Assembly: GCA_013289145.1 (NCBI GenBank)
Contig: JABDAM010000007.1
Location: 1-52,413 of the forward strand
Direction of reading: 5' to 3'
Source of the DNA: Alphaproteobacteria bacterium
Lineage (GTDB): Bacteria > Pseudomonadota > Alphaproteobacteria > UBA11073
Length of the DNA stretch: 52,413 nucleotides
Part shown: in pieces, positions 40,263 through 48,524 of the stretch
Numbering within the stretch: position 1 is the first letter of the stretch
How the letters are laid out: every line of letters starts with the position of its first letter
Program-made: the position numbers and the translations under genes
Notes under the pieces: model-generated
Seen by the model: only the letters and a program-made list of their open reading frames with translations
Database searches by the model: none
Told to the model about the DNA's origin: nothing

Positions 40263-42278
40263 ATGCCGGATGCACAACCCGAACATTGGTGGAACAGAAC
40301 CGCGCGCATCATTGGCGGCGCGGTCGCGGTTTTGCTCGCCTTGATTGTTATTTTTATCATTACGCTCAGCATCAATGCGAATTGGCTGAAAAGGCCGATC
40401 GCCAAAATCGCTTCGGCGAATACGCATCGTGACATTCGCATTAACGGGGATTTGCGCGTCAATTTATTTTCCGGCTTACCGCAAATCGTTGTGGAAAATC
40501 TGGCTATCGGCAATCCCGATTGGGCGCCGCAGAGCCAAGGCATGGCGACGGTGGATAAAATCGATGCCAGCTTCGCCGTTTTGCCGCTTTTCACCGGGCA
40601 GATCGTATTGCCAAACCTGACGATCGAGCATCCCAACGTCGCGCTGTTGCGCCAAGCGGACGGCAAAGCGAATTGGGTTTTCAGTAACAGCGAACAACAA
40701 AGCGCCGATCAAAATCATTCCACCAAACTGCCGGCGATTCAGCACATCGTTATCAACGGCGGCCAATTGACGTTGGAGGACGCGGTGAAAAAGGTCAGCT
40801 TTGCGGGCACGTTCCAATCTTCTGAAAACGCCGCGCCGGGACAGGAATTTCAATTATCCGGCGATGGGAAGCTGAATAACAAACCGCTGGCGTTTAATCT
40901 GGCCGGGCCGTCGCTGTTGAATTTGAAACCGCAGCAGCCATACGTTTTCAATACGCTGATTAAATTCAACGCGACCCAGGTGCGCGCGCGAGGCACCATT
41001 CCCAAACCGTTTGACCTTGATCAGTTTGACGCCAAAATGGATTTTCAGGGCAACGACCTGGCGGATTTGTATTATCTGACAGGCCTCGCGCTGCCCAATA
41101 CGCCGCATTATCATCTGGCGGGTGATCTGCATCACCAGGGCAATGAATTTCATTTCACCAATTTTGACGGCAAGTTGGGCGACAGCGATTTGACCGGCGA
41201 TTTCAAAGTTGAAACGGGCGGGCGGCGGCCGAAAATCATCGCGACGCTGACGTCGAAATTATTGGATTTCAAAGATCTGGGCGCGCTGTTCGGCGGCACG
41301 GCGGCGGGCGCGAACCACATGAATGACAAAGGCGAAACCGTCGCCATCGTCGCGCCGCGTTATTTCCTCCCCGATGCGCCGCTGCAAATCGAACGCGTGC
41401 GCGGCATGGATGCGGAGGTGCATTACAAGGCGCAGGCCGTGAACGCGCCCGGCCTGCCGCTCAAACAAGTCTTGCTGGATTTCAGTTTGGATAATGGCGT
41501 GATGAAATTTGAACCCTTTGCCTTGACGTTGCCGCAAGGCCGCGCGGAAGGCACGGCGACCGTTAACGCGCAAGGCGATGTGCCGGTAACGGACATCGAT
41601 GTGCGCCTGATGCAAGCGCATCTGGAAGATTTTATGGGCGGCGCGAAACCGCCACCGCTGACCGGCGAATTTTCCGCGCGCGCGAAATTGCATGGCGTGG
41701 GGGATTCCGTCCACCGCGCCGCTTCGACGGCGAATGGTGAAATTACGTTTGTCGTGCCCGTTGGTAAAATGCGCAAAGCTTTTGCCGAACTGCTCGGCAT
41801 TGATGTGGATAAAGGCGGCGCGGAATTATTGTCGGGTGATGAAAGTAAAACCGCGCTGCGTTGCGGTATCGCGGATTTCAAAACGCAAGACGGCATCATG
41901 ACCGCGCAAACGATAGTGATTGACACCGGCGTGGTTTTGACGACCGGCAGCGGCACGGTGAATTTGAAGAATGAAAATCTGGACGTGCATTTGAAAGGCG
42001 AGCCGAAGGATATGCATTTATTGCGTCTCCGCACGCCGATTTTGGTGGGCGGTACGCTGCTCAAGCCATCCTTCGGCATCGATCCCGTGTCCGCCGCGGC
42101 GCAAACGGGTTTGGCCGCCACCCTCGGCGCGCTGCTAACGCCGATTGCGTCGATTTTGCCTTTTATCAGTCCTGATATGGCGAAGGATGCGAATTGTAAT
42201 GCGTTGATGCAAAGCGCGAAAAAACAGGGTGTGCCGAACGTGCCGACAAACATCGCACGGCCGTCGAAGAAGGAGTGA
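40263..42278 (+). CDS. AsmA family protein
   Basis: AsmA-like proteins span the periplasm and are thought to carry phospholipids to the outer membrane. One N-terminal membrane helix (GGAVAVLLALIVIFIITLSI, about 18-42) is followed by the AsmA N-terminal domain (PIAKIASANTHRDIRINGDL, GLPQIVVENLAIGNPDWAP) and a long beta-rich body. The AsmA_2 C-terminal region lies at about 430-640 (VHRAASTANGEITFVVPVGK, TIVIDTGVVLTTGSGTVNLK, LKPSFGIDP). 671 residues. ATG 40263 was chosen over a TTG six codons upstream, although neither has a Shine-Dalgarno. Monocistronic. Confidence 0.9.
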   Translation: MPDAQPEHWWNRTARIIGGAVAVLLALIVIFIITLSINANWLKRPIAKIASANTHRDIRINGDLRVNLFSGLPQIVVENLAIGNPDWAPQSQGMATVDKIDASFAVLPLFTGQIVLPNLTIEHPNVALLRQADGKANWVFSNSEQQSADQNHSTKLPAIQHIVINGGQLTLEDAVKKVSFAGTFQSSENAAPGQEFQLSGDGKLNNKPLAFNLAGPSLLNLKPQQPYVFNTLIKFNATQVRARGTIPKPFDLDQFDAKMDFQGNDLADLYYLTGLALPNTPHYHLAGDLHHQGNEFHFTNFDGKLGDSDLTGDFKVETGGRRPKIIATLTSKLLDFKDLGALFGGTAAGANHMNDKGETVAIVAPRYFLPDAPLQIERVRGMDAEVHYKAQAVNAPGLPLKQVLLDFSLDNGVMKFEPFALTLPQGRAEGTATVNAQGDVPVTDIDVRLMQAHLEDFMGGAKPPPLTGEFSARAKLHGVGDSVHRAASTANGEITFVVPVGKMRKAFAELLGIDVDKGGAELLSGDESKTALRCGIADFKTQDGIMTAQTIVIDTGVVLTTGSGTVNLKNENLDVHLKGEPKDMHLLRLRTPILVGGTLLKPSFGIDPVSAAAQTGLAATLGALLTPIASILPFISPDMAKDANCNALMQSAKKQGVPNVPTNIARPSKKE

Positions 42279-42297
42279 GCTTTATCAGCGCAGCAAG

Positions 42298-42708
42298 CTA
42301 TGAAAAAATAGCTGCAAAAGGGTTGTTATCATTTATTGGGCGTTGCCGCGTCGACCAGTGGCCCGCGTTTGGAATGAATTCTATACCTTCACCGGTTAAG
42401 CAGACTTTGGGCGCGCGCAGTTCATTTTTTAAGCTGAGCGTTTGTTTGCCCGGCAAGCATTGTTTCAAGCGTGCGCAGCGGCGCAATAATTTAAGGGTCC
42501 GTAAGGTTTCACTGTTATGCCCGACATTAACGCCGGCGTCATATAAATAGGTTTCGATCTTTCGAACGGCTTGCTCGGTTGGCGGCTTACCCTGTCTGCT
42601 GGCAAGATAAAGGAAGGCGGTCTGAAGTTGTGCCTTGCCTAGAGGGTGCAGGCCTTTTGCGTCCGGCTCAAGTAAATCAATAAGATATTCTATTCCAATC
42701 GATGGCAT
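42298..42708 (-). CDS. Orphan protein, 136 aa
   Basis: Not recognised. A small basic protein, helical in the first half (GKAQLQTAFLYLASRQGKPP, RKIETYLYDAGVNVGHNSET) with cysteines in RRCARLKQCLPG. AGAGG before ATG 42708 is adequate. It is transcribed towards the AsmA gene. Its promoter (TTGCTT-17-TATATT) keeps the -35/-10 arrangement of the shared box promoters but only half of the box. Function unknown. Confidence 0.65.
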   Translation of the reverse strand: MPSIGIEYLIDLLEPDAKGLHPLGKAQLQTAFLYLASRQGKPPTEQAVRKIETYLYDAGVNVGHNSETLRTLKLLRRCARLKQCLPGKQTLSLKNELRAPKVCLTGEGIEFIPNAGHWSTRQRPINDNNPFAAIFS

Positions 42709-42741
42709 AGGTATTCCTCTGATAGATTAAATTTATAGGGC

Positions 42742-42786
42742 AATATAACAATGCTGGGTTGTTAAAGCAAGTTTTTTTTATTCCCC
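42742..42786 (-). promoter_or_regulatory. Box-type promoter, weak copy (for the gene at 42298-42708)
   Basis: Minus strand TTGCTT (42765-42770), 17 bp, TATATT (42742-42747). Upstream of the -35 an A-rich stretch keeps only part of the box, because the prfA stop lies there. Leader about 27 nt. Confidence 0.45.
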
Positions 42787-43842
42787 CAGCGCGGCGAGGC
42801 GGTCGGCTTGATCCTCGGTAATCAGCGCGTCGATGACTTCTTCTAATCCATAACCCGCCAGGATTTGTTCCATCTGATGCGACGTAAAATTAATCCGGTG
42901 ATCCGTCACACGCGATTGCGGGAAGTTATAAGTGCGGATTCGTTCGCTGCGGTCGCCCGAACCAACTTGGAGTTTACGCGTCGTCGCCTGCGCCTTCATC
43001 ACCGCTTCGCGCTGCGTATCATAAATTTTCGTCGCGAGCATTTTCATCGCCTTGGCTTTGTTTTTGTGCTGCGAACGTTCTTCCTGACACGCGACGACGA
43101 CACCCGTCGGGATATGGGTAATCCGCACCGCGCTGTCCGTCGTGTTCACGTGCTGCCCGCCCGCGCCGGTCGAGCGATAGGTGTCAATCTTCAAATCCGC
43201 CTCGCGGATTTCGACATCGGTTTCTTCCACTTCGGCGAGGATAGCGACGGTCGCGGCGGACGTGTGAATGCGGCCTTGTGATTCCGTTTTCGGCACGCGT
43301 TGCACGCGGTGCGCACCGCTCTCGAATTTCAAATTCGCGAAAACATTGTGGCCGGTGATGGTCGCGATGGCTTCTTTATAGCCGCCTTGTTCGGCGTCGG
43401 TGACTTCTTCGACATGAAAGCGCCAGCCCTTATGCGCGGCGTATTTTTGGTACATTTCAAATAATTCCATCGCGAACAGTGCGGCTTCTTCGCCGCCCGT
43501 GCCTGCGCGCACTTCGAGGATAGCGTTTTTCGCGTCCGCCTCATCCGCCGGCAGCAGCGCGAGTTTGATTTCGTGTTCGAGTTCCGGCAGGCGCGCGCGG
43601 ATGCCGTCCAACTCCGCCGCCGCGAGTTCTTTCATTTCCGGGTCGGCCAGCAGCGCCTCATTTTCCGCGCGTTCGCGTTCGAGTTTTTGCAGTTCGCGGA
43701 TTTTTTCCACGACCGGTTCCAACTCCGCGCGCTCCTTGCCCAGGCGCATCAAATCCGCCGGTTTGATATCCGGCCGCTGTAATTGCTCGTCAATTTGAGT
43801 GAATTGCTTTTCAAGCGCGGTGAGTTTATCGGCGAGGGACAT
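42778..43842 (-). CDS. prfA: Peptide chain release factor 1
   Basis: RF1 ends translation at UAA and UAG. The 354-residue protein has the tripeptide anticodon region as P-K-T in RVQRVPKTESQGRIHTSAA, the catalytic GGQ in TGAGGQHVNTTDSAVRITHI, and GDRSERIRTYNFPQSRVTDH, so it is RF1, not RF2. A prmC (HemK) gene, often next, is not present. Its upstream neighbour in many alphaproteobacteria is ispG or hisS; here five orphan genes and a remnant lie between prfA and ispG. Confidence 0.97.
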   Translation of the reverse strand: MSLADKLTALEKQFTQIDEQLQRPDIKPADLMRLGKERAELEPVVEKIRELQKLERERAENEALLADPEMKELAAAELDGIRARLPELEHEIKLALLPADEADAKNAILEVRAGTGGEEAALFAMELFEMYQKYAAHKGWRFHVEEVTDAEQGGYKEAIATITGHNVFANLKFESGAHRVQRVPKTESQGRIHTSAATVAILAEVEETDVEIREADLKIDTYRSTGAGGQHVNTTDSAVRITHIPTGVVVACQEERSQHKNKAKAMKMLATKIYDTQREAVMKAQATTRKLQVGSGDRSERIRTYNFPQSRVTDHRINFTSHQMEQILAGYGLEEVIDALITEDQADRLAALGE

Positions 43843-43887
43843 GGTAAGGCGCCGTTTCTATAGGGAAAGTTGGGCAAAATCCAGCAT

Positions 43888-43932
43888 GAAAGTAAAAAAT
43901 TTCTTGCTGCAAGTAATTCTTTTACCTAGAAT
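43888..43932 (+). promoter_or_regulatory. Shared box plus promoter, copy 6 (for the gene at 43972)
   Basis: Box GAAAGTAAAAAATTTCTTG (43888-43906); -35 TTGCTG (43904-43909), 17 bp, -10 TAGAAT (43927-43932). Leader about 33 nt. One of the best copies. Confidence 0.8.
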
Positions 43933-43971
43933 AAACGAAGGTTTTAACGAATTAACCCTATAGGACAGGCT

Positions 43972-44622
43972 ATGACTACAAAAGATAAATCTCCCATTGA
44001 TCAAACCTTTGGCGAGATCGCCCGCGCCAATTGGAACGTGCCGGGAGTGCAAGAGGCCTATAGATTTCAGGGTGGCTATAACTCATGGACGGGCAGGCTT
44101 AAAAGTTATTACAATTTGTTGGATTACAAGCCAATGCCGATGAAAGAGCAATCAGCGTCTGCTTTGTGGATGTTCTTGGTAAATCTTGTGACAGAAAACA
44201 ATAAGGATCCAGAGGCCACCAACGTGTTCCTTGGCCCGGTGGCAAAAGCATTCAGTTTTAAACTGGAAAAGGGCGATCTGGATTCTTTGACGAGCACAGA
44301 GATTGCTCAGTTTACCGATAAAATGGGTAAGGCCAGCAGAAACAAAGATATCACATGGCTGACGGATGAAAATCGCACCGTGTTGGCCGATTTAGCTCTA
44401 ACCGCTGTGCAGCGTTGGATTGTTATGTATAGGGTTGCAGATGCCGCAGAAAAACTTCACAAACGGGTTGGGGCTATTAGCCCTAGCGGTCTGCGGGATG
44501 AAATTGTGGCTCATGGCAAACCTCTTCCCTGGACAGGCGAGGGCAAAAAGGCGCAAAAACGTGCCGCGTATAAATTTGCCGCGGCAGCCGTTCAAAGTGG
44601 TCGCGGTTTGACATTGGGTTAA
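43972..44622 (+). CDS. Orphan protein, 216 aa
   Basis: Not recognised. Soluble and helical, with Trp/Tyr-rich N-terminal text (ARANWNVPGVQEAYRFQGGY, NSWTGRLKSYYNLLDYKP) and a basic C-terminus (GEGKKAQKRAAYKFAAAAVQ). No signal peptide. AGGACAGG before ATG 43972 serves as ribosome binding site. First gene of the island between prfA and ispG. Box promoter directly upstream. Function unknown. Confidence 0.75.
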   Translation: MTTKDKSPIDQTFGEIARANWNVPGVQEAYRFQGGYNSWTGRLKSYYNLLDYKPMPMKEQSASALWMFLVNLVTENNKDPEATNVFLGPVAKAFSFKLEKGDLDSLTSTEIAQFTDKMGKASRNKDITWLTDENRTVLADLALTAVQRWIVMYRVADAAEKLHKRVGAISPSGLRDEIVAHGKPLPWTGEGKKAQKRAAYKFAAAAVQSGRGLTLG

Positions 44623-44635
44623 GCTGCTTCCGCGT

Positions 44636-44679
44636 GAAGACATTAATTTCTTGTATTCCAACACCGTGACCGTTACTTT
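44636..44679 (+). promoter_or_regulatory. Shared box plus promoter, looser copy (for the gene at 44734)
   Basis: Box GAAGACATTAATTTCTTG (44636-44653, one base shorter than the consensus); -35 TTGTAT (44651-44656), 17 bp, -10 TACTTT (44674-44679). The predicted start is at about 44686, which is also the first ATG in frame. Confidence 0.6.
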
Positions 44680-44733
44680 TCCGCCATGTACCTAAGCTTA
44701 AATGTTCTTTTTCAAGATGGCGGCCGCGGGATC

Positions 44734-45456
44734 ATGGCGGATGATGCGAAAAAATTGGCTTCCGTCATTTTGGCGTGTCATATGCGGGGCGAGCGTGAAC
44801 TCGCGCTTGAACTCATTGAAACTATCGTAAAATGCGCTGATAGCAGGGACAAAGTGGTGTTGATTGACGCGCTGCCTTTGGTTTCCCATGTGCTGCCGAA
44901 AGAACCGATGTGGAATCATTTGCTAACGCTTTCTCGCGAGCTTCATTGTGAAGTGGGCGAAACGTTCTTGAGCAATCAAAGTCTGGCTATTGCGGAAGAC
45001 ATTTTCACTTTCTCACAGGGATATTATTTTCTGAGCGATAAATTAGGCGGCGAGAGGTCTTATGCCGATATCTGGGGATTGATTAAATTCTACCGGGATC
45101 ATCCAGACCAGCGCGGAGTTACGCTGATGATTTATGATATCGGCAACGTTATCAAACTGGTGCCGGATGATGAACAGCCGGATTTTATCCGTAAATTCAT
45201 CTATCACCCCGAGCGTGAAATACGTAATGAAATCCTGGGCAAGTTGAACACGCTGAGCGATGCTTTGGATATTCTTCAATTTCGTCCTGATATCGAGCAG
45301 TTAAGGGATGCGGGAAAGGGGCCCACGTATACAATTGAGGCCGTGCTCAGACGGTTCGATTTGGACGCGGGGAGGACAGAGCAAATCCGTCCGTCTCCAG
45401 TTGAAAGGGCGCGTGATTATGTTCGAGCGGCAAGCGTGGCCCACATGGGACATTAA
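44734..45456 (+). CDS. Orphan alpha-helical protein, 240 aa
   Basis: Not recognised. Soluble, helical, with a HEAT-like feel (LASVILACHMRGERELALEL, IVKCADSRDKVVLIDALPL, EIRNEILGKLNTLSDALDIL). The start is uncertain. ATG 44734 gives a leader of about 48 nt. ATG 44686, sixteen codons upstream, coincides with the predicted transcription start and would be leaderless. Its distant promoter has the 19-bp box in slightly altered form. No signal peptide. Function unknown. Confidence 0.7.
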   Translation: MADDAKKLASVILACHMRGERELALELIETIVKCADSRDKVVLIDALPLVSHVLPKEPMWNHLLTLSRELHCEVGETFLSNQSLAIAEDIFTFSQGYYFLSDKLGGERSYADIWGLIKFYRDHPDQRGVTLMIYDIGNVIKLVPDDEQPDFIRKFIYHPEREIRNEILGKLNTLSDALDILQFRPDIEQLRDAGKGPTYTIEAVLRRFDLDAGRTEQIRPSPVERARDYVRAASVAHMGH

Positions 45457-45534
45457 AAATTTAAGAACTTTTCATAAATATGTCACCATTTTCGCGTATG
45501 ATGGATAAATCACATAGCAAAAAAAGAGGATAAA

Positions 45535-45732
45535 ATGTCCAGGCGTTGGAGAGATTTCGGCACAGATGCAAGAAGCGAACGTTATACGACAGAGCCTCCA
45601 AAAGGGCGTTCTTATGGGAAAAAGATTAGTAAAAGTGAGCAGTGGCAAATGAGTCCTGAAAATCCAAATAACAGACATAAAAAAGTTAGGCCGCAAAAGT
45701 CTCCCGGAGAAAATCCTGCGCCTGGTCCGTAG
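45535..45732 (+). CDS. Small basic orphan protein, 65 aa
   Basis: A 65-residue protein rich in Arg, Lys, Pro, Ser and Glu, starting MSRRWRDFGTDARSERYTTE and ending KSPGENPAPGP. It looks disordered and may bind nucleic acid or another protein. AGAGGATAAA before ATG 45535 is a good ribosome binding site. TATGAT lies about 40 nt upstream as a possible -10. No box copy fits its promoter. Function unknown. Confidence 0.6.
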   Translation: MSRRWRDFGTDARSERYTTEPPKGRSYGKKISKSEQWQMSPENPNNRHKKVRPQKSPGENPAPGP

Positions 45733-45768
45733 ATTAATTGTCGCTGTGGCCGAGATCCGAAGTTGTAT

Positions 45769-45813
45769 TAAAGTATTAAATTTCTTGGAATCTTAAAAGT
45801 TTCTTAGTACGCT
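45769..45813 (+). promoter_or_regulatory. Shared box plus promoter, copy 7 (for the gene at 45844)
   Basis: Box TAAAGTATTAAATTTCTTG (45769-45787); -35 TTGGAA (45785-45790), 17 bp, -10 TACGCT (45808-45813). Leader about 24 nt. Confidence 0.75.
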
Positions 45814-45843
45814 ATTTTTAGGCTTTCATTGAGGGAAACGGCC

Positions 45844-46419
45844 ATGAAATATACAAATGAAGTAATTACGAGTCCCGACAACATTGCGTGTGATGTCCTT
45901 GAAGTGACAGGCGTTGATTTTCGCGCGGCGGAAAGAGGGCGCAAGAAAACTGAAACGACTGTCCGTAAAGCGGAGCCCGGTGAAGAAATTGTAACCCGGA
46001 ACAATGGAATAGTTGAATCCGTTTATGTCACCGTGGGCGGCGAAGCTATTTTTATTAATAATCCTGATGATGTTTACGTGCCGGGAAATCCGGACGGCAG
46101 CAGGTGGCAGTTTAGTGAATTAGAACAAAAAGGTTATGAAATTATCAGCCGTGTTGATAGTGAAACGGTTACGGTAAAAAGCGCGCAAACTTTTCCAATT
46201 TTGCCTGAAATTATTACACAGCCAACTTGCATCAAAGATGCCTGGGGGCCGGGACAGCACCAATTTATTTTCAAAGGCGCGACCTTAAAATTAAACGATA
46301 ATGGCAGCGTTACCGGAATTGATAAAAACGCGTTTGATACGACTTGGGAAGTTTTACCGAAAGGTAATAAACTCATAACAGAAAACCAAATCAATCCTCC
46401 TATTGTAGATCCTAAATAG
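45844..46419 (+). CDS. Orphan protein, 191 aa
   Basis: Not recognised. Beta-rich and soluble, with repeated strand-turn text (EIVTRNNGIVESVYVTVGGE, AIFINNPDDVYVPGNPDGSR, HQFIFKGATLKLNDNGSVTG). GAGGGAAAC before ATG 45844 selects it over a TTG five codons upstream. No signal peptide. Box promoter upstream. A GTCATCCCGG-type hairpin begins a few bases after the stop. Function unknown. Confidence 0.75.
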   Translation: MKYTNEVITSPDNIACDVLEVTGVDFRAAERGRKKTETTVRKAEPGEEIVTRNNGIVESVYVTVGGEAIFINNPDDVYVPGNPDGSRWQFSELEQKGYEIISRVDSETVTVKSAQTFPILPEIITQPTCIKDAWGPGQHQFIFKGATLKLNDNGSVTGIDKNAFDTTWEVLPKGNKLITENQINPPIVDPK

Positions 46420-46422
46420 TCT

Positions 46423-46447
46423 GGATCCCGGCCTTCGCCGGGATGAC
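46423..46447. repeat. Short GTCATCCCGG-type hairpin
   Basis: ATCCCGGC (46425-46432) and GCCGGGAT (46437-46444) pair around CTTC. It starts four bases after the stop of the gene at 45844 and, read on the other strand, lies ten bases after the stop of the remnant at 46456. Confidence 0.75.
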
Positions 46448-46455
46448 GGGGTGGG

Positions 46456-46557
46456 TTACGCAGCGGCCTGTTTTGCCGCCGCAATCTCCCGCGCCTTCTC
46501 CTCAATCAACTGCGCGAACTATTTTTCCAGTGGGATGAGTTTATCAGCGAGGGACAC
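46456..46557 (-). pseudogene. Chimeric remnant resembling prfA start plus ispG end
   Basis: Minus-strand reading gives VSLADKLIPLEK, a TAG, then [20 protein letters not shown] and TAA. The first part resembles the prfA start (MSLADKLTALEKQFTQ), with CAA/CAG replaced by TAG. The second shares an exact 29-nt run with the end of ispG (the codons for LIEEKAREI). It lies between those two genes. It is too short and interrupted to be functional. A recombination scar is the simplest view. Confidence 0.6.
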
Positions 46558-46602
46558 GGCGCAGAATTTTAATGCCCGGTTACAAAAATCCACCTAACAT
46601 TA

Positions 46603-47214
46603 CTAGGCAGAAGGAATATTTTGAGAGCCTTGGTCAGATTTGGGAATGAACTTTAATATTGAGAGATCAATATTGTGTGACTGTGCCGCTAATCGGATAT
46701 TTTCAATCACACCTGGCGCGAGTTTAAGTGTAAATTCAATCGGGACACCGTTGACGTTTTCGGGGCGATTCACAACACCATCAATTGCCGAAATGGCGAT
46801 GGTTTCCATGCCAGAATATTGCTTGGGCTCCATAACATAGGCCCATTTAGGATATTTGGAGGAAAAGTAATGAATATTGCCGTTCACATTAAACGCAGCG
46901 GATGTCCGGTCTTCCGGGTCAAGACCTTCGCCTATCCAAGTTAAGGTAATACCGACGGCTTGTTTGCCTTTGCATAGCATTCCGATTGAAATCAGCGGCG
47001 CTCCAAATTCGCTTTTTTGGTTCTTTAAAATAGGCGCATAAAAAGAAATTTCCCGATCAAAATCAGGCGGAAATGGATCGGATGGATCATCAGGGTGATT
47101 ATATTGACGAGTTTCACATGGAGCACCCGCAAAGTTTTTATTGGCGGTTTTTTGTAGAAATTCTAACCCGGCTGTGACCTCTCTGCGCAAGTCAATGTGA
47201 TCGGAATTAGTCAT
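46603..47214 (-). CDS. Orphan protein, 203 aa
   Basis: Not recognised. Soluble, beta-rich; text such as REISFYAPILKNQKSEFGAP, LISIGMLCKGKQAVGITLTW and GNIHYFSSKYPKWAYVMEPK suggests a compact domain. AAAGGATAT before ATG 47214 supports the start. It has the same orientation as ispG and lies 63 bp beyond its stop, so it may be co-transcribed. No box copy with the right spacing lies upstream. Function unknown. Confidence 0.7.
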   Translation of the reverse strand: MTNSDHIDLRREVTAGLEFLQKTANKNFAGAPCETRQYNHPDDPSDPFPPDFDREISFYAPILKNQKSEFGAPLISIGMLCKGKQAVGITLTWIGEGLDPEDRTSAAFNVNGNIHYFSSKYPKWAYVMEPKQYSGMETIAISAIDGVVNRPENVNGVPIEFTLKLAPGVIENIRLAAQSHNIDLSILKFIPKSDQGSQNIPSA

Positions 47215-47277
47215 TAGATATCCTTTATTTGTTAATAAGGGAGATTAGCACAACTTAAAGTGATTTTTCAAATTAAT

Positions 47278-48402
47278 TCAGGCGGCTTTTACTTGCGCGC
47301 TTTCAATCTCCCGCGCCTTCTCCTCAATCAACCCCACCACATGCTCCACGATATCCGCGTCTTTCAGGCGGTGGGCGGGGATGCCTTTCAAATAGACTTG
47401 GTGCGTTCCCGCGCCGCCGCCTGTAAATCCGATGTCGGTGAGTTTCGCTTCCCCCGGCCCGTTGACGACGCAGCCGATGATGGAGACGCTCATCGGCGTC
47501 GTGATGTGGGCGGTGCGTTCCTCAAGCGCGGCGACGGTTTTGATGACGTCGAATTGCTGGCGCGCGCAGGATGGGCAGGCGATGATATTCACGCCGCGCG
47601 AGCGCAGGCCGAGGGATTTTAACATATCAAAGCCCGCGTAAACTTCTTCCACCGGATCGGCGGAGAGCGAGACGCGGATCGTATCGCCGATGCCGTCCCA
47701 GAGCAGTGTGCCCAGGCCGATGGATGATTTAATCGTGCCGGTGCGCAGGCCGCCGGCCTCGGTGATGCCCAGGTGCAGCGGGTAATCGCATTGCTGCGCG
47801 AGCAGGCGGTAGGACGCGACGGCGAGGAAAACGTCGGAGGCTTTCACGCTGATTTTGAAATTGTGGAAATCTTCGTCTTGCAAATGTTTGGCGTGGCCCA
47901 GCGCGGATTCCACCAGGCCTTCGGGGCAAGGCTCGCCATATTTTTCCTGGATGTATTTTTCGAGGCTGCCGCCGTTCACGCCGATGCGGATGGAGCAATT
48001 GTGGTCCCGCGCGGCCTTCACGATTTCGCGCACGCGGTCCTGGCCGCCGATATTGCCGGGGTTAATGCGCAGGCATGCCGCGCCGCTCTCCGCCGCCTCA
48101 ATACCACGCCGGTAATGGAAATGAATGTCGGCCACGATAGGCACGGGGCTTTCCGCCACAATTTCTTTCAGCGCGCGCGAAGAATTTTCATCGGGGCACG
48201 ACACGCGCACAATATCCGCGCCCGCGACGGCGAGTTTTTGGATTTGTTCAATCGTCGCTTTGACGTCGGTGGTGAGCGTATTCGTCATCGACTGCACCGC
48301 AATCGGCGCGCCGCCGCCGACGGGCACGTTGCCCACCATCACCTGACGCGTCGCGCGGCGGTTGATAGTGCGATAGGGGCGGAGGTCTGTCAGGGCGGAC
48401 AT
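47278..48402 (-). CDS. ispG: (E)-4-hydroxy-3-methylbut-2-enyl-diphosphate synthase
   Basis: IspG (GcpE) makes HMBPP, the next-to-last step of the MEP isoprenoid route, with a [4Fe-4S] cluster. The TIM-barrel part contains [20 protein letters not shown] and [17 protein letters not shown]. The C-terminal part has the cluster cysteines in [16 protein letters not shown] and the conserved [20 protein letters not shown]. 374 residues. It lies between rodZ and prfA, a grouping common in alphaproteobacteria, but orphan genes separate it from both. Confidence 0.97.
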   Translation of the reverse strand: MSALTDLRPYRTINRRATRQVMVGNVPVGGGAPIAVQSMTNTLTTDVKATIEQIQKLAVAGADIVRVSCPDENSSRALKEIVAESPVPIVADIHFHYRRGIEAAESGAACLRINPGNIGGQDRVREIVKAARDHNCSIRIGVNGGSLEKYIQEKYGEPCPEGLVESALGHAKHLQDEDFHNFKISVKASDVFLAVASYRLLAQQCDYPLHLGITEAGGLRTGTIKSSIGLGTLLWDGIGDTIRVSLSADPVEEVYAGFDMLKSLGLRSRGVNIIACPSCARQQFDVIKTVAALEERTAHITTPMSVSIIGCVVNGPGEAKLTDIGFTGGGAGTHQVYLKGIPAHRLKDADIVEHVVGLIEEKAREIESAQVKAA

Positions 48403-48524
48403 GGGGTAGGGATAACAGAAATGATGCGGGAAAGAAAGAATTTTGCAACTAAAAGGATTATTTTATTGACAATGATGTGCGCTTTATGCGATTTTAGCCT
48501 ATAACTCAAACAAACGAGATATAA

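Noticed and set aside
1189..45813. The shared box as a CtrA site (TTAA-N7-TTAA) or a sigma32 site (CTTG-N17-CYTATNT).
   Set aside because: Only one TTAA half occurs and the second is not at the right distance. The -10 sequences (TACACT, TATATT, TAGAAT, TACGCT) do not keep the C-C-TAT of alphaproteobacterial sigma32 sites.
46603..47277. A shared box upstream of the gene at 46603-47214.
   Set aside because: GAAA and TTG are at the right spacing on the minus strand but the centre of the box and a -10 at 17-18 bp are missing.
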